From Phycisphaeraceae bacterium (GTDB lineage Bacteria; Planctomycetota; Phycisphaerae; Phycisphaerales; Phycisphaeraceae), in NCBI GenBank assembly GCA_029260595.1, contig JAJDCY010000010.1, forward strand, positions 483,675 to 547,674: 64,000 nucleotides of DNA. Direction: 5' to 3'. Under the pieces are notes generated by a model that saw only the letters and a list, made by a program, of their open reading frames with translations, searched no databases and was not told the origin of the DNA. Positions 36,972 through 46,637 of this stretch are shown one piece after another (positions within the stretch are counted from its first letter, which is position 1; each line of letters opens with the position of its first letter). A program made the translations under genes and the position numbers.

Positions 36972-37208
36972 GGCTCACCCCAATCAGCAGGCAACCGATA
37001 GGTAACGCCGCGTGGTTGGCGGCTAGTCGAGCCGAATGCGGCATTCAAGATTGCCACAACTAGTATTGTACCGCGAGATGGGAGATATGAGCCGTTTCTT
37101 TGTATCTGCTTATTCTGGCAAGAAATAGACGCGCGGACCTGTCACGCCGAGTCACGCAGCATTCCCAAGGCTGCCTTCGAAGGCATCGCTGAGATCATTC
37201 GTCCAATA
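36972..37208. other. Upstream region of the metalloprotease gene
   Basis: This stretch of about 240 bp is more AT-rich than the coding DNA around it. On the minus strand a TACAAT box (37065-37070) could be a -10 element, but no good -35 lies at 16-18 bp from it. Nothing else is recognised. Confidence 0.3.
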
Positions 37209-37243
37209 GAAAACCGGCCGACTCTCGCGAAGAGCCGGCCGGT
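37209..37243 (-). terminator. Intrinsic terminator of the porin gene
   Basis: The stem ACCGGCCG-a-CTCT / AGAG-c-CGGCCGGT (37213-37225 and 37231-37243) has one mismatch and a 5-nt loop CGCGA. On the minus strand it is followed by TTTTC. It lies 38 bp past the porin stop codon. Confidence 0.85.
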
Positions 37244-37280
37244 CTGATAATCCAATTGTGATCGCTGGTTTCACAGACGC

Positions 37281-38693
37281 CTAGAACAACACTTGATACT
37301 GCGCCCGCAACGCGGTCTGGTTGTTGTTGCCCGCGATGTCGGTGAGCAAGCCCAGGCCGCTGCTGCCACCAATCACGCTCAGCGTGCCCGACGGCACCCA
37401 CACCACGTCAACGGTCAGCTTGGCGTTGTGCTTGTTCATGAAGTAGTTCGCCCCAGCCGTGACCAGGTGCACCTCATCCGTGAACGACGGGTCGATCCAC
37501 TCCCAGCGCACAAACGGCTCGAGCACGTCCGGGATCAGCATGTACCCGCCCTGGACCACGACGCCGTAGTTGTCGCCGCCGGGCACCGCCCCCGTCCCGT
37601 CGGTATGCACACCGACCGCGGCGAAGTACACGTTGGCCCCGTTCTGCTTGCACGACCCGTCGACGGTCCACATGAAGAACTGGTCCACGCCCGCGACGAT
37701 CGGCGCCGCCCCCAGCGACGCGATCTGGTTGTCGCCCGTCTCAGCCGACTCGTAGTGCACAGCCGCACCGAGGAACGCCGCGTGCTCCTGGTCCGACCAC
37801 GCCGAGAACTCCTTCCACTGCCGCCACGACCCGGCCAGCTTAATATCCACACGCGCCGTGATCGCGATGTCCGCCCGGTCGCTGGCAAAGTTCTTCGTCG
37901 TGCCCGCGACACCGCCGACACCGGCGACGATCGCATCACCGCTCTCGCCCGAGCCCACACCGTCGCTGATCGCGATGTGGTACTTGACCTGGTCGTTCGG
38001 CTCGATGATCGCCCAGATACCCTGGATCTTCCCGACCGTGAAGAACTCGTTCATCAGCGACCGCTCGACGGTCAGTTGCTTCGAGCTGCTGATCATCTCT
38101 TCACGCAGGAACGGGCCCTTGGCCTCACCGCCCTGGATCGTCACCTGCTCGTTGAGCTGGTACCCGATGTACGCGTGATCGGCGAAGACCGTCTGCGTGT
38201 TGCGATCGACCGACAGCCCGACCGAGTACGCGATCCGCGGGTTGCCGACGTGCCCGGCGAACGTCAGCTTGGTCCGTCTAAGCTCGAACCCGTACTCCTC
38301 GTCGTCCGTCCCGATCGGCCCAGCCGCGTTGGCACCGCTGCGGTTGTTATAGATGTAGCGGAACTGGACCTGCCCCTTGACATTCATCAGGAACTGCCCG
38401 TCGGCGCTGGCCAGGAAAAAGTGCTTCCCGTCGTGCCCGGCCGAGACCCCCCGATCCAGCATGCTCGCCCGCATATCCGCATCAGCCAGCACCTCGCGGA
38501 TCAGCCCCTTGACCTCCTCGGCCCGCCGTTCATTCAGCCAGGTCGCATTCTCTTTCGCCTCCAACTCCGCGATCCGTGCCCGCAGAGCGTCCAGCTCGGC
38601 CCGGACCCGGTCCTGCTCAGCCGACGCTGCCGCAGGCACGATCGTCATCAGTCCCATCACCCCCAAAATGATCCATCTGTTCTTGATTCCCAT
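37281..38693 (-). CDS. Outer-membrane porin with N-terminal coiled coil (OprP/O-like)
   Basis: This protein of about 470 residues has a signal peptide (GIKNRWIILGVMGLMTIVPAAASA), then a coiled coil (DRVRAELDALRARIAELEAKE) likely to reach the cell wall. The long beta-rich barrel includes FLMNVKGQVQFRYIYNNRSG, EYGFELRRTKLTFAGHVGN and FVRWEWIDPSF, and ends in Phe (RAQYQVLF), as outer-membrane barrels do. The pattern fits phosphate-selective porins O/P and the porins common in planctomycetes. ATG 38693 has AAAGGAG upstream; the frame continues to 38768 without support. Confidence 0.85.
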   Translation of the reverse strand: MGIKNRWIILGVMGLMTIVPAAASAEQDRVRAELDALRARIAELEAKENATWLNERRAEEVKGLIREVLADADMRASMLDRGVSAGHDGKHFFLASADGQFLMNVKGQVQFRYIYNNRSGANAAGPIGTDDEEYGFELRRTKLTFAGHVGNPRIAYSVGLSVDRNTQTVFADHAYIGYQLNEQVTIQGGEAKGPFLREEMISSSKQLTVERSLMNEFFTVGKIQGIWAIIEPNDQVKYHIAISDGVGSGESGDAIVAGVGGVAGTTKNFASDRADIAITARVDIKLAGSWRQWKEFSAWSDQEHAAFLGAAVHYESAETGDNQIASLGAAPIVAGVDQFFMWTVDGSCKQNGANVYFAAVGVHTDGTGAVPGGDNYGVVVQGGYMLIPDVLEPFVRWEWIDPSFTDEVHLVTAGANYFMNKHNAKLTVDVVWVPSGTLSVIGGSSGLGLLTDIAGNNNQTALRAQYQVLF

Positions 38694-38938
38694 GGGCCGC
38701 GTCTCCTTTAAATAAATGAGGACCCCGCAAGCACCGGCGTCCGCCGGCCGCGATCGAAACGACGCCAAGGGCCACGCACCCCAAGGCGGAGAAGGCTTCG
38801 TAGACCCCGACGTCCACGCCGATAAAAGATGGCTCGCTAACCCTGATCGAGCCGATCCCGCCGAGCCGATTGATCCGGCCCGACGTCCCTAACGCCAGCA
38901 TTGTCAACAGATCACCAACCGCGTCAAGTGGCTCGCTC

Positions 38939-38974
38939 GGCTGGGGGCCGATCGACGGCGGTCGGCCCCCAGCC
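38939..38974. repeat. Perfect 13-bp inverted repeat
   Basis: The arms GGCTGGGGGCCGA (38939-38951) and TCGGCCCCCAGCC (38962-38974) are exactly complementary, with a 10-nt loop. No T-run follows on either strand. It may be a protein-binding site, a transcription-blocking structure between divergent genes, or an RNA hairpin in a leader. Confidence 0.7.
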
Positions 38975-39072
38975 AGCCATCAGGCCTCATGGCTGCGATG
39001 GCACACCTGTGCCGGGCCACCTTCTCCGGTGTTGCAACCGGGCCAAGCCGGGGAACATAAAATTAGTCAAAA

Positions 39073-39110
39073 TAATGCTTTCATGGCTAGACATTAGTAT
39101 AATTAATGCT
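39073..39110 (+). promoter_or_regulatory. Candidate LysR operator and promoter upstream of the LysR-gltBD operon
   Basis: Two copies of TAATGCT lie at 39073-39079 and 39104-39110, exactly 31 bp apart (about three helical turns). The second overlaps CATTA-N7-TAATG (39092-39108), which satisfies the T-N11-A rule of LysR-type sites. A perfect TATAAT lies inside that repeat (39098-39103), about 80 bp before the LysR start. No good -35 was found at standard spacing, which is common at activator-dependent promoters. Confidence 0.5.
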
Positions 39111-39178
39111 ATGATGCCTTGATTCGGCCGCTTCTCGGCCGGATTCCGTCGCGGGATATGTCTCTCAAAGACCTGATA

Positions 39179-40141
39179 ATGAATGATTTGCGTCTATATT
39201 TTGATGTCGCTCGCTGCCGGAGCTTCAGCCAAGCGGCCGCCGATCACGGCATCACCCAATCCGCAGCCAGCCAACGCGTCGGCCACCTCGAGAAGCGATT
39301 GGCCGTCAAATTGATCGATCGATCCGTCCGCCCCCTGGCCCTGACCGAAGCCGGCGAGGTCTTTCTTCGCGGCTGTCAGGAGATTCTGGGCCTTTATGAG
39401 ACGGTCGAATCCAGCATCGCCCGATTCCGCTCCCCCGCTGATACCACCATCCGCATTGACGCGATCTACTCGGCCGGGATCGACCTGCTCAATCAGGTCA
39501 AAGAGCAGTTCGAGGCCAAACACCCCAATATCAGGGTTGTCCTCGAGTACAAACACCCCGACCAGGTCCACGACGCCGTCCGCCACGACCGCTGCGACCT
39601 GGGCATCGTCTCCTACCCCGACCGCCTGCGCGACGTCCAGGTCATCCCCCTCCGCGACGAGCCCATGGCCGTCGTCTGTGCCCCCGACCACCCCCTGGCC
39701 GGCCACGAGCAGGTCGATGTGTCCACATTGGACGGCCTGGCGATGGTCGCCTTCGAGCCCAGCCTGCCCGTGAGCCGGCGAATCCGGGCCTACCTGCGCG
39801 AGCACGGGGTCAAGCCCACCGTCGCGTCGGTTTTCGATAACATAGACACCATCAAGAGCGCCGTGGCTGCGACCCACGGCATGGCCATTGTTCCCAAACG
39901 GACCGTTCTGCCGGAGGTGGCCGCCGGCACACTAACCGCTGCGGAGCTCGAACCGCCGCTAACCCGGCCGATGGGTGTGATCCATCACTGCCGATCCGGC
40001 AAGGGGTTCCGCCCCGCGATCCAGGCGTTCGTCGACCTGCTGCTCAAGCAGGCGGGCCCGCAAGGCCACACCGCACCCGGCGGATCGCACAGCCTTACCG
40101 AAGCGGGCGCCGCGGCGCCACAACCGATCGGCAAGACATGA
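39179..40141 (+). CDS. LysR-family transcriptional regulator, probable regulator of gltBD
   Basis: This protein of 320 residues has an N-terminal winged helix-turn-helix ([36 protein letters not shown]) and a C-terminal periplasmic-binding-like effector domain ([21 protein letters not shown] ... [14 protein letters not shown]). The start is ATG 39179, with 39158 as an alternative. Its stop overlaps the gltB start by 4 bp (ATGA), so it is the first gene of the glutamate synthase operon. Bacillus GltC, also a LysR protein, controls gltAB from a divergent gene; here the regulator is inside the operon. Its effector is unknown. Confidence 0.9.
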   Translation: MNDLRLYFDVARCRSFSQAAADHGITQSAASQRVGHLEKRLAVKLIDRSVRPLALTEAGEVFLRGCQEILGLYETVESSIARFRSPADTTIRIDAIYSAGIDLLNQVKEQFEAKHPNIRVVLEYKHPDQVHDAVRHDRCDLGIVSYPDRLRDVQVIPLRDEPMAVVCAPDHPLAGHEQVDVSTLDGLAMVAFEPSLPVSRRIRAYLREHGVKPTVASVFDNIDTIKSAVAATHGMAIVPKRTVLPEVAAGTLTAAELEPPLTRPMGVIHHCRSGKGFRPAIQAFVDLLLKQAGPQGHTAPGGSHSLTEAGAAAPQPIGKT

Positions 40142-43100
40142 GCCAGCAACCCAAGGACGACCAAGCGATGCACAGCGAACAAAAACCAGGGTTCCGCGGC
40201 GGACTCCCCGTGAAGCAGGGCCTCTACGACCCCGCCAACGAGAAGGACTCCTGCGGCGTCGGCTTTATCGCCCACATCAAAGGCCAGCCCAGCCACGAGA
40301 TCGTCGAGAACGCCTTGACCATGCTCCAGGCCATGGACCACCGCGGCGCCTGCGGCTGCGAAGCCAACACCGGCGACGGAGCCGGCATCCTCACCGCACT
40401 CCCACACCGATTCCTGGTCAAAGTCGCCAAACGCGACGCCGACCTCGACTTGCCCGACCCCGGCCAATACGGCGCGGGCCTCGTCTTCCTGCCCGACGAC
40501 GACCAGCAGCGCTTCCGCTGCGAGCAAGCGCTCGAGCGCATCGTCCACGAGCAGGGCCAGGTGTTCCTCGGCTGGCGCGACGTCCCGCAGGACAACTCGA
40601 CCATCGGCCCGACCGCGCGCTCGACCGAGCCCAAGATGCGCATGGTCTTCATCGGTGCCCCCGAGGGCGAAGACCCCGAGGCGCTCGAACGCCACCTCTA
40701 CATCATCCGCAAACGCGTCACGTTTGAGCTGCGCAACAGCGACATGGAACTGGCCGACCGGTTCTACATCTGCAGCCTGTCGACGAAGGTGATGATCTAC
40801 AAAGGCCAGCTCACCAGCCACCAGGTGCGCGAGTATTACGAGGACATCCGCGACCCGGACTACCTCAGCCACCTGGCCATGGTCCACTCACGCTTCAGCA
40901 CCAACACCTTCCCGTCGTGGGACCGCGCCCAGCCGATGCGCTTCATGTCCCACAACGGCGAGATCAACACCCTCCGCGGCAACATCAACTGGATGCACGC
41001 CCGCGAGTCGATGTTCAAGAGCGACCTTTTCGGCGAAGAGATCCACAAAATATTCCCCGTCTGCGAGCCCGATACCTCCGATTCCGGCACGTTCGACAAC
41101 TGCCTCGAAATGCTCCTGCACACCGGCCGCCCACTGCCGCACGCGGTGATGATGATGATCCCCGAGGCGTGGCAGAACCACGAGGCGATGGATGCCAAGC
41201 GCCGCGCGTTCTACGAGTATCACTCGTGCATGATGGAGCCGTGGGATGGCCCGGCGTCGATCTCTTTCACTGATGGGCATGTGATCGGTGCCGTGCTCGA
41301 CCGCAACGGGTTGCGGCCCAGCCGGTACTACGTCACGAAAGACGACCTGGTCATCATGGCCAGCGAGGTCGGTGTGTTGCCGGTCGATCCCGAAAACGTC
41401 GTGGTCAAAGGTCGCCTCCAGCCCGGGCGCATGTTCCTGGTCGACTTCGACCGCGGCCGCATCGTCAACGACCAGGAGCTCAAAACCGAATACGCCAACG
41501 AGCACGACTACGAAGCCTGGCTGCGCGAGCAACGCATAACCCTCGACGAACTGCCCGCGCCCGATCCGTCCGATGTCCCCGGCCTGAATATGGACACCCG
41601 GATGCTGCGCATGCAGTGCAGGGGCTACACGCACGAAGAAGTCCACAAGCTGCTGATCCCCATGGCCACCGACGCCTACGAGGCCACCGGCTCGATGGGT
41701 AACGACGCGTCGCTGGCGTGCCTGAGCGATCAGCCGCGGATGATCTACGACTACTTCAAGCAGCTATTCGCGCAGGTGACCAACCCACCGATCGACCCGA
41801 TCCGCGAAGAGTTGGTCATGACGCTCGAGTGCTACATCGGGCCCGAGCGCAACCTGCTCGACGCACAGCCCGAGCACGCGCACCGGATGCTGATCCCGCA
41901 GCCGATCCTGACGAATGACGAGTTGGCCCGGCTCAAGCATCTCGATCACCGCGGGTGGAAGACGAAGGTCATCGACATCCTGATGTCGCGCCACTGCGAC
42001 GGTGGGCTGACCGGCGCGATGCGCAACGCGCTCGACCGCATCAGCCGCGAAGCCAGCGCCGCGATCCGCGACGGTTACAGCCTGATCGTGCTGTCGGATC
42101 GTGGGATCGACGCCGACCACATCGCGCTGCCGACACTGCTGGCCTGCGGTGCCGTGCACCACCACCTGGTGCGCGAGGGCACACGCACACAGATTGGGAT
42201 CGTGGTCGAGTCCGGCGAGGCGCGCGAGATCCACCACCACTGCCTGCTGGTCGGCTACGGGGCCGACGCGATTAATCCATATCTGGCGTACGAAGCGCTG
42301 TGGGGCCTGACGCGCGACGGAACGCTTAGCGACGAAAAATTCAGCGACGACAAGCTCGTCCGCAACTACATCAAAGCCGTCGGCAAGGGGATGCTCAAGG
42401 TCATGAGCAAGATGGGGATCTCCACGATCCAAAGCTACAAGGGCGCACAGATCTTCGAAGCTGTCGGCCTCAACTGCGAGGTGATCGATCACTGCTTCGC
42501 CTCGACGCCGTCGCGCCTCGAAGGCGTCGGGTTCGAGGCGCTCGCGGCCGAGGCCGCCCGACGACACGCCATCGGCTTCCCGCTCCGCCCGGAGACGCGC
42601 CGGCTGACCGTGTTGCCCAGCGGCGGGCAGTACCAGTGGCGCGCCGACGGCGAGAAGCACATGTACAACCCGCAGACGATCGCCAACCTCCAGCAGGCCA
42701 CGCGCATCAACAGCCCGGAGGTATTCGAGCGCTTCACACGGATGATCGACGATGAATCCGCCCAGCGCTGCACGCTCCGCGGCCTGCTCGAACTCAAAGA
42801 AGGCAGCCCCGTCCCGATCGAGGAGGTCGAGCCCGCCAAAGAAATCGTCAAGCGGTTCTGCACCGGCGCGATGAGCCTCGGGTCGATCTCGACCGAGGCG
42901 CACGAGACGCTCGCGATCGCGATGAACAAGATCGGCGGCAAGAGCAACACCGGTGAGGGCGGCGAGGACCCGCGACGCTTCCACCCCGACGCGGACGGTG
43001 CGCTGCGGCGATCCGCGATCAAGCAGGTCGCGTCGGCGCGGTTCGGCGTGACCAGCCACTACCTGACCAACGCCGACGAGTTGCAGATCAAGATGGCTCA

Positions 43101-44832
43101 GGGTGCCAAGCCTGGCGAGGGCGGACAACTGCCCGGCCACAAGGTCGATCGCTACATCGGTTGGCTGCGTCACTCGACGCCGGGCGTGACGCTGATCAGC
43201 CCACCGCCGCACCACGATATCTACTCGATCGAGGACCTGGCGCAACTGATTCACGACCTGAAAAACGCCAATCCGTCGGCGCGTGTCAGTGTGAAACTCG
43301 TCGCCGAGGTCGGTGTCGGCACCGTCGCAGCCGGCGTTGCCAAGGCGTTCTCCGACCATATTCTGATCGCCGGGCACGACGGCGGGACCGGCGCGTCGCC
43401 GCTGACCAGCATCAAGCACGCCGGGCTCCCGTGGGAACTCGGTTTGGCGGAAACGCATCAGACTCTCGTGCTCAACGACCTTCGCTCGCGCGTCGTCGTG
43501 CAGACCGACGGCCAACTCAAGACCGGCCGCGATGTCGTGATCGGCGCCCTGCTCGGTGCCGAGGAATTCGGCTTCTCCACCGCCCCGCTGATCACCATCG
43601 GCTGCATCATGATGCGCGCGTGTCACCTGAACACCTGCCCGGTCGGTATCGCGACGCAAGACAAGGAGCTTCGCAAGAAGTTTGAAGGCAAGCCCGAGTC
43701 GGTGATCAACTTCTTCTTCCTGCTCGCCGAGCAGGTCCGCCAGCACATGGCCCGCATGGGCTTCCGCACCTTCAACGAGATGATCGGGCGTTCCGACATG
43801 CTCGGCGTGGGCAAAGCCATCGACCACTGGAAGGCCCAGGGCCTCGACCTGACTCCGATCCTCGCCGCGGCGCACAAGCCCCACGCCAAGGTCGATGTCT
43901 ACTGCACGATGAAGCAGGACCACGGCTTGGAGAAAGCGCTCGATAACGAGCTGATCCGCATGGCCCAGCCGGCGCTCGAACACGGCACGCCGGTCAAAAT
44001 CGAGATGCCCATCAAGAACACCAACCGCACCGTCGGCGGGATGCTCAGCCACGAGATCTCCAAGCGCCACGGCGCGGACGGGTTGGCCGACGGGTGTATT
44101 CAGGTGAAGCTCGCTGGGTCCGCCGGACAGAGCTTCGGCGCCTGGCTTGCACGCGGCGTGACGCTCGAACTCGAGGGCGACGCGAACGACTACGTCGGCA
44201 AGGGCCTTAGCGGCGGACGCGTGGTCGTCTACCCCTCCAAGTCCGCGGTCGACGCCGGCTTCGTGCCCGAAGGCAATATCCTGATCGGCAACGTCGCGCT
44301 CTACGGGGCGACCGATGGGCAGGCATTCTTCCGTGGTATCGCCGGCGAGCGGTTCGCGGTTCGCAACTCCGGCGCGACGACCGTCGTCGAGGGCGTCGGC
44401 GATCACGGCTGCGAGTACATGACCAACGGCCGTGTTGTGATCCTCGGGCCGACCGGCCGCAACTTCGCCGCGGGGATGTCCGGCGGGATCGCGTATGTCT
44501 ACGACCCGCGCGACGAGTTCCTGCCCAAGTGCAACCTCGGCATGGTCGAGCTCGAGCGCGTCGAGCAGCCGGAAGACACAGCCGAGCTGCGCGACATCAT
44601 CGAACAACACCACCGCCTGACCGGCTCCACCGTCGCCAAGTCGATTGTCGATCACTGGGCGACCACGATAACGAAGTTCCACAAGATCATGCCCAGCGAT
44701 TACAAGCGGGCATTGGCCGAGATCGAGGAAGAAAAACACATGGCGTCCGCGTCGACCGACGGCGACGTGGTGGACCTGCCCGGCGGCGTGGTGGTGCCCG
44801 AGGAGACGGCTAGCAAGGGATTGGTTTCGTAA
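40138..44832 (+). CDS. gltB: Glutamate synthase large subunit
   Basis: This 1564-residue subunit transfers the amide of glutamine to 2-oxoglutarate. The class II amidotransferase domain begins at Cys39 (EKDSCGVGF), which becomes N-terminal after removal of a 38-residue propeptide. The central domain and FMN-binding synthase barrel ([59 protein letters not shown]) follow. The 3Fe-4S cysteines are Cys1156, 1162 and 1167 (spacing x5, x4). The C-terminal GXGXG beta-helix domain includes [11 protein letters not shown] and GGRVVVYP. Length is normal. gltD follows 51 bp later. An internal ATG at 40168 is possible but less coupled to the upstream gene. Confidence 0.97.
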   Translation: MSQQPKDDQAMHSEQKPGFRGGLPVKQGLYDPANEKDSCGVGFIAHIKGQPSHEIVENALTMLQAMDHRGACGCEANTGDGAGILTALPHRFLVKVAKRDADLDLPDPGQYGAGLVFLPDDDQQRFRCEQALERIVHEQGQVFLGWRDVPQDNSTIGPTARSTEPKMRMVFIGAPEGEDPEALERHLYIIRKRVTFELRNSDMELADRFYICSLSTKVMIYKGQLTSHQVREYYEDIRDPDYLSHLAMVHSRFSTNTFPSWDRAQPMRFMSHNGEINTLRGNINWMHARESMFKSDLFGEEIHKIFPVCEPDTSDSGTFDNCLEMLLHTGRPLPHAVMMMIPEAWQNHEAMDAKRRAFYEYHSCMMEPWDGPASISFTDGHVIGAVLDRNGLRPSRYYVTKDDLVIMASEVGVLPVDPENVVVKGRLQPGRMFLVDFDRGRIVNDQELKTEYANEHDYEAWLREQRITLDELPAPDPSDVPGLNMDTRMLRMQCRGYTHEEVHKLLIPMATDAYEATGSMGNDASLACLSDQPRMIYDYFKQLFAQVTNPPIDPIREELVMTLECYIGPERNLLDAQPEHAHRMLIPQPILTNDELARLKHLDHRGWKTKVIDILMSRHCDGGLTGAMRNALDRISREASAAIRDGYSLIVLSDRGIDADHIALPTLLACGAVHHHLVREGTRTQIGIVVESGEAREIHHHCLLVGYGADAINPYLAYEALWGLTRDGTLSDEKFSDDKLVRNYIKAVGKGMLKVMSKMGISTIQSYKGAQIFEAVGLNCEVIDHCFASTPSRLEGVGFEALAAEAARRHAIGFPLRPETRRLTVLPSGGQYQWRADGEKHMYNPQTIANLQQATRINSPEVFERFTRMIDDESAQRCTLRGLLELKEGSPVPIEEVEPAKEIVKRFCTGAMSLGSISTEAHETLAIAMNKIGGKSNTGEGGEDPRRFHPDADGALRRSAIKQVASARFGVTSHYLTNADELQIKMAQGAKPGEGGQLPGHKVDRYIGWLRHSTPGVTLISPPPHHDIYSIEDLAQLIHDLKNANPSARVSVKLVAEVGVGTVAAGVAKAFSDHILIAGHDGGTGASPLTSIKHAGLPWELGLAETHQTLVLNDLRSRVVVQTDGQLKTGRDVVIGALLGAEEFGFSTAPLITIGCIMMRACHLNTCPVGIATQDKELRKKFEGKPESVINFFFLLAEQVRQHMARMGFRTFNEMIGRSDMLGVGKAIDHWKAQGLDLTPILAAAHKPHAKVDVYCTMKQDHGLEKALDNELIRMAQPALEHGTPVKIEMPIKNTNRTVGGMLSHEISKRHGADGLADGCIQVKLAGSAGQSFGAWLARGVTLELEGDANDYVGKGLSGGRVVVYPSKSAVDAGFVPEGNILIGNVALYGATDGQAFFRGIAGERFAVRNSGATTVVEGVGDHGCEYMTNGRVVILGPTGRNFAAGMSGGIAYVYDPRDEFLPKCNLGMVELERVEQPEDTAELRDIIEQHHRLTGSTVAKSIVDHWATTITKFHKIMPSDYKRALAEIEEEKHMASASTDGDVVDLPGGVVVPEETASKGLVS

Positions 44833-44883
44833 GAACCTTCACCGCGGCGCGCCGCGACGGCGTGCCGGCAACGGAGCGACACG

Positions 44884-46368
44884 ATGGGTAAGCCGACCGG
44901 CTTCATGGAATACACCAGGGTTCTGCCGGAGGACCGATCCCCCACCAAGCGGATCGAGGACTGGCAGGAGTTCCACAAGCACATGCCCGAAGCCGATCTG
45001 CGGTCGCAGGGCGCGCGGTGCATGGACTGCGGCGTGCCGTTTTGCCACACCGGCGAGTTGATCGAGGGCATGGCCGCCGGCTGCCCGATCCACAACCTCA
45101 TCCCCGAGTGGAACGATCTGGTCTACCACGGGCACTGGCGCGAGGCCATCGATCGGCTGCACAAAACCAACAACTTCCCCGAATTCACCGGACGCGTCTG
45201 CCCCGCCCCGTGCGAAGGTTCGTGCGTGCTCGGCATCAACGACCCGCCGGTGACGATCAAGAACATCGAAGTCTCGATCATCGACCGCGCGTTCAGCGAG
45301 GGCTGGGTCACGCCCCTCATCCCCGCTCAACGCACCGGCAAAAAGATCGCCGTGATTGGATCCGGCCCGGCGGGTTTGTCCTGCGCTGCGCAGCTCAATC
45401 AAGCTGGGCACGACGTGACCGTCTACGAACGCGCCGATCGCGCGGGCGGCCTGCTGATGTACGGCATCCCGAACATGAAACTCGACAAAGCGGTCGTGCA
45501 GCGGCGCGTCGATTTGCTCGCGGCCGAGGGTGTGAAGTTCATCACCTCCACCCACATCGGCGTTGACCTACCCGCCGAAAAGCTCGTCAAAGACAACGAT
45601 GCAGTGGTGCTCTGCTGCGGCGCAACCAAGCCGCGCGACCTGCCAATCCCCGGCCGCGACCTCAAGGGAATCCACTTCGCGATGTCGTTCCTGCACGCGA
45701 ACACCAAGAGCCTGCTCGACTCGAAGCACGGCGATGGGAATTACATCGACGCGGCTGGCAAGGACGTCGTCGTGATAGGCGGCGGCGATACCGGCACGGA
45801 CTGCGTCGGCACATCAATGCGTCATCACTGCAAGAGCCTGGTTCAGTTCGAGATCATGCCTAAGCCGCCCGGCGAGCGCGCCGAGAACAACCCTTGGCCA
45901 CAGTGGCCGAAGGTCTACCTGCTCGACTACGGCCAGGCCGAAGCGGCCGCCAAGTTTGGCGACGATCCGCGCCAGTACTGCATCATGACCAAGAAGTTCG
46001 TCGGCGACGACGATGGGTACGTCAAAGAGCTGCACACTGTGCTGATCGAGTGGGTCAAGGGAGACGACGGCCGCTTCGCGCCCAAGGAGATCCCCGGCTC
46101 CGAGAAAGTCTACCCGGCGCAGCTCGTGCTGCTGGCGATGGGTTTCCTCGGCCCGGAGGAGACGATCGTCAAATCACTCGGGCTCGAGACCGACCAGCGC
46201 TCGAACTTCAAAGCCGAGTACGGCCAATACGCCACCTCGGTCGAAGGCGTCTTCGCCGCCGGCGACTGCCGACGCGGCCAATCCCTGGTCGTCTGGGCCA
46301 TCAACGAGGGCCGCGAAGCCGCCCGCGAGTGCGACCGCTACCTGATGGGCGTTTCCTCACTGCCCTGA
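44884..46368 (+). CDS. gltD: Glutamate synthase small subunit (NADPH-dependent)
   Basis: This 494-residue protein passes electrons from NAD(P)H through FAD and two 4Fe-4S clusters to GltB. The N-terminal cysteines include Cys46, 49 and 54 (CMDCGVPFC), then [10 protein letters not shown] and CPAPCEGSC. The FAD motif [17 protein letters not shown] and the NADPH motif [16 protein letters not shown] are intact, and [19 protein letters not shown] closes the FAD site. It is in the same operon as gltB, with CGGAG upstream of ATG 44884. Confidence 0.96.
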   Translation: MGKPTGFMEYTRVLPEDRSPTKRIEDWQEFHKHMPEADLRSQGARCMDCGVPFCHTGELIEGMAAGCPIHNLIPEWNDLVYHGHWREAIDRLHKTNNFPEFTGRVCPAPCEGSCVLGINDPPVTIKNIEVSIIDRAFSEGWVTPLIPAQRTGKKIAVIGSGPAGLSCAAQLNQAGHDVTVYERADRAGGLLMYGIPNMKLDKAVVQRRVDLLAAEGVKFITSTHIGVDLPAEKLVKDNDAVVLCCGATKPRDLPIPGRDLKGIHFAMSFLHANTKSLLDSKHGDGNYIDAAGKDVVVIGGGDTGTDCVGTSMRHHCKSLVQFEIMPKPPGERAENNPWPQWPKVYLLDYGQAEAAAKFGDDPRQYCIMTKKFVGDDDGYVKELHTVLIEWVKGDDGRFAPKEIPGSEKVYPAQLVLLAMGFLGPEETIVKSLGLETDQRSNFKAEYGQYATSVEGVFAAGDCRRGQSLVVWAINEGREAARECDRYLMGVSSLP

Positions 46369-46637
46369 CCAGGCCCCCCTTACACCAGCGCCCCACAAGA
46401 CATTATCGGTCCCACTTGTCGGCACTAGGTACTCTTCGCTCTGCATCACCGGAACACTCTGGCCGATAAACCCTTGTACGGGGGTACGAGGATCCTTTCA
46501 TCGGCCCTTGGCCACGGTGACGCGAATACACCTGGCCGGCTATCGGCACACGTATTGTGTGGCTGTCAGATAGGCGTTTCCACCGGGTCGGCCACCAAGC
46601 CCCCGGTTCGCCTTGATGGTACGCACGGGGGATACGC

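Larger units (their letters stand above)
38694..39178. other. Divergent intergenic region between porin and LysR-gltBD
   Basis: This region of about 485 bp contains a perfect 13-bp inverted repeat (38939-38974) and a short CCGGT/ACCGG hairpin (39026-39041). An AT-rich island at 39055-39118 carries repeated motifs. No gene is supported. It should hold both the porin promoter and the LysR-gltBD promoter. Confidence 0.5.

Noticed and set aside
35223-37001. 592-codon plus-strand frame opposite the large metalloprotease gene
   Set aside because: The translation is low-complexity and rich in Arg, His and Pro, typical of a shadow frame; the opposite strand has signal peptide, zinc motif and PEP-CTERM tail.
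37293-38711. 472-codon plus-strand frame opposite the porin gene
   Set aside because: Arg/Asp/His-rich shadow with no motif; the porin frame has a signal peptide, ribosome binding site and terminator.
41764-44739. 991-codon open frame on the minus strand opposite gltB
   Set aside because: It is exactly antisense to a confidently identified gene. Long antisense frames are expected from third-position G/C bias, and its product shows no family motif.
46369-46637. Possible RNA gene between gltD and the histidine kinase
   Set aside because: No cloverleaf, conserved stem or T-run was found on either strand.
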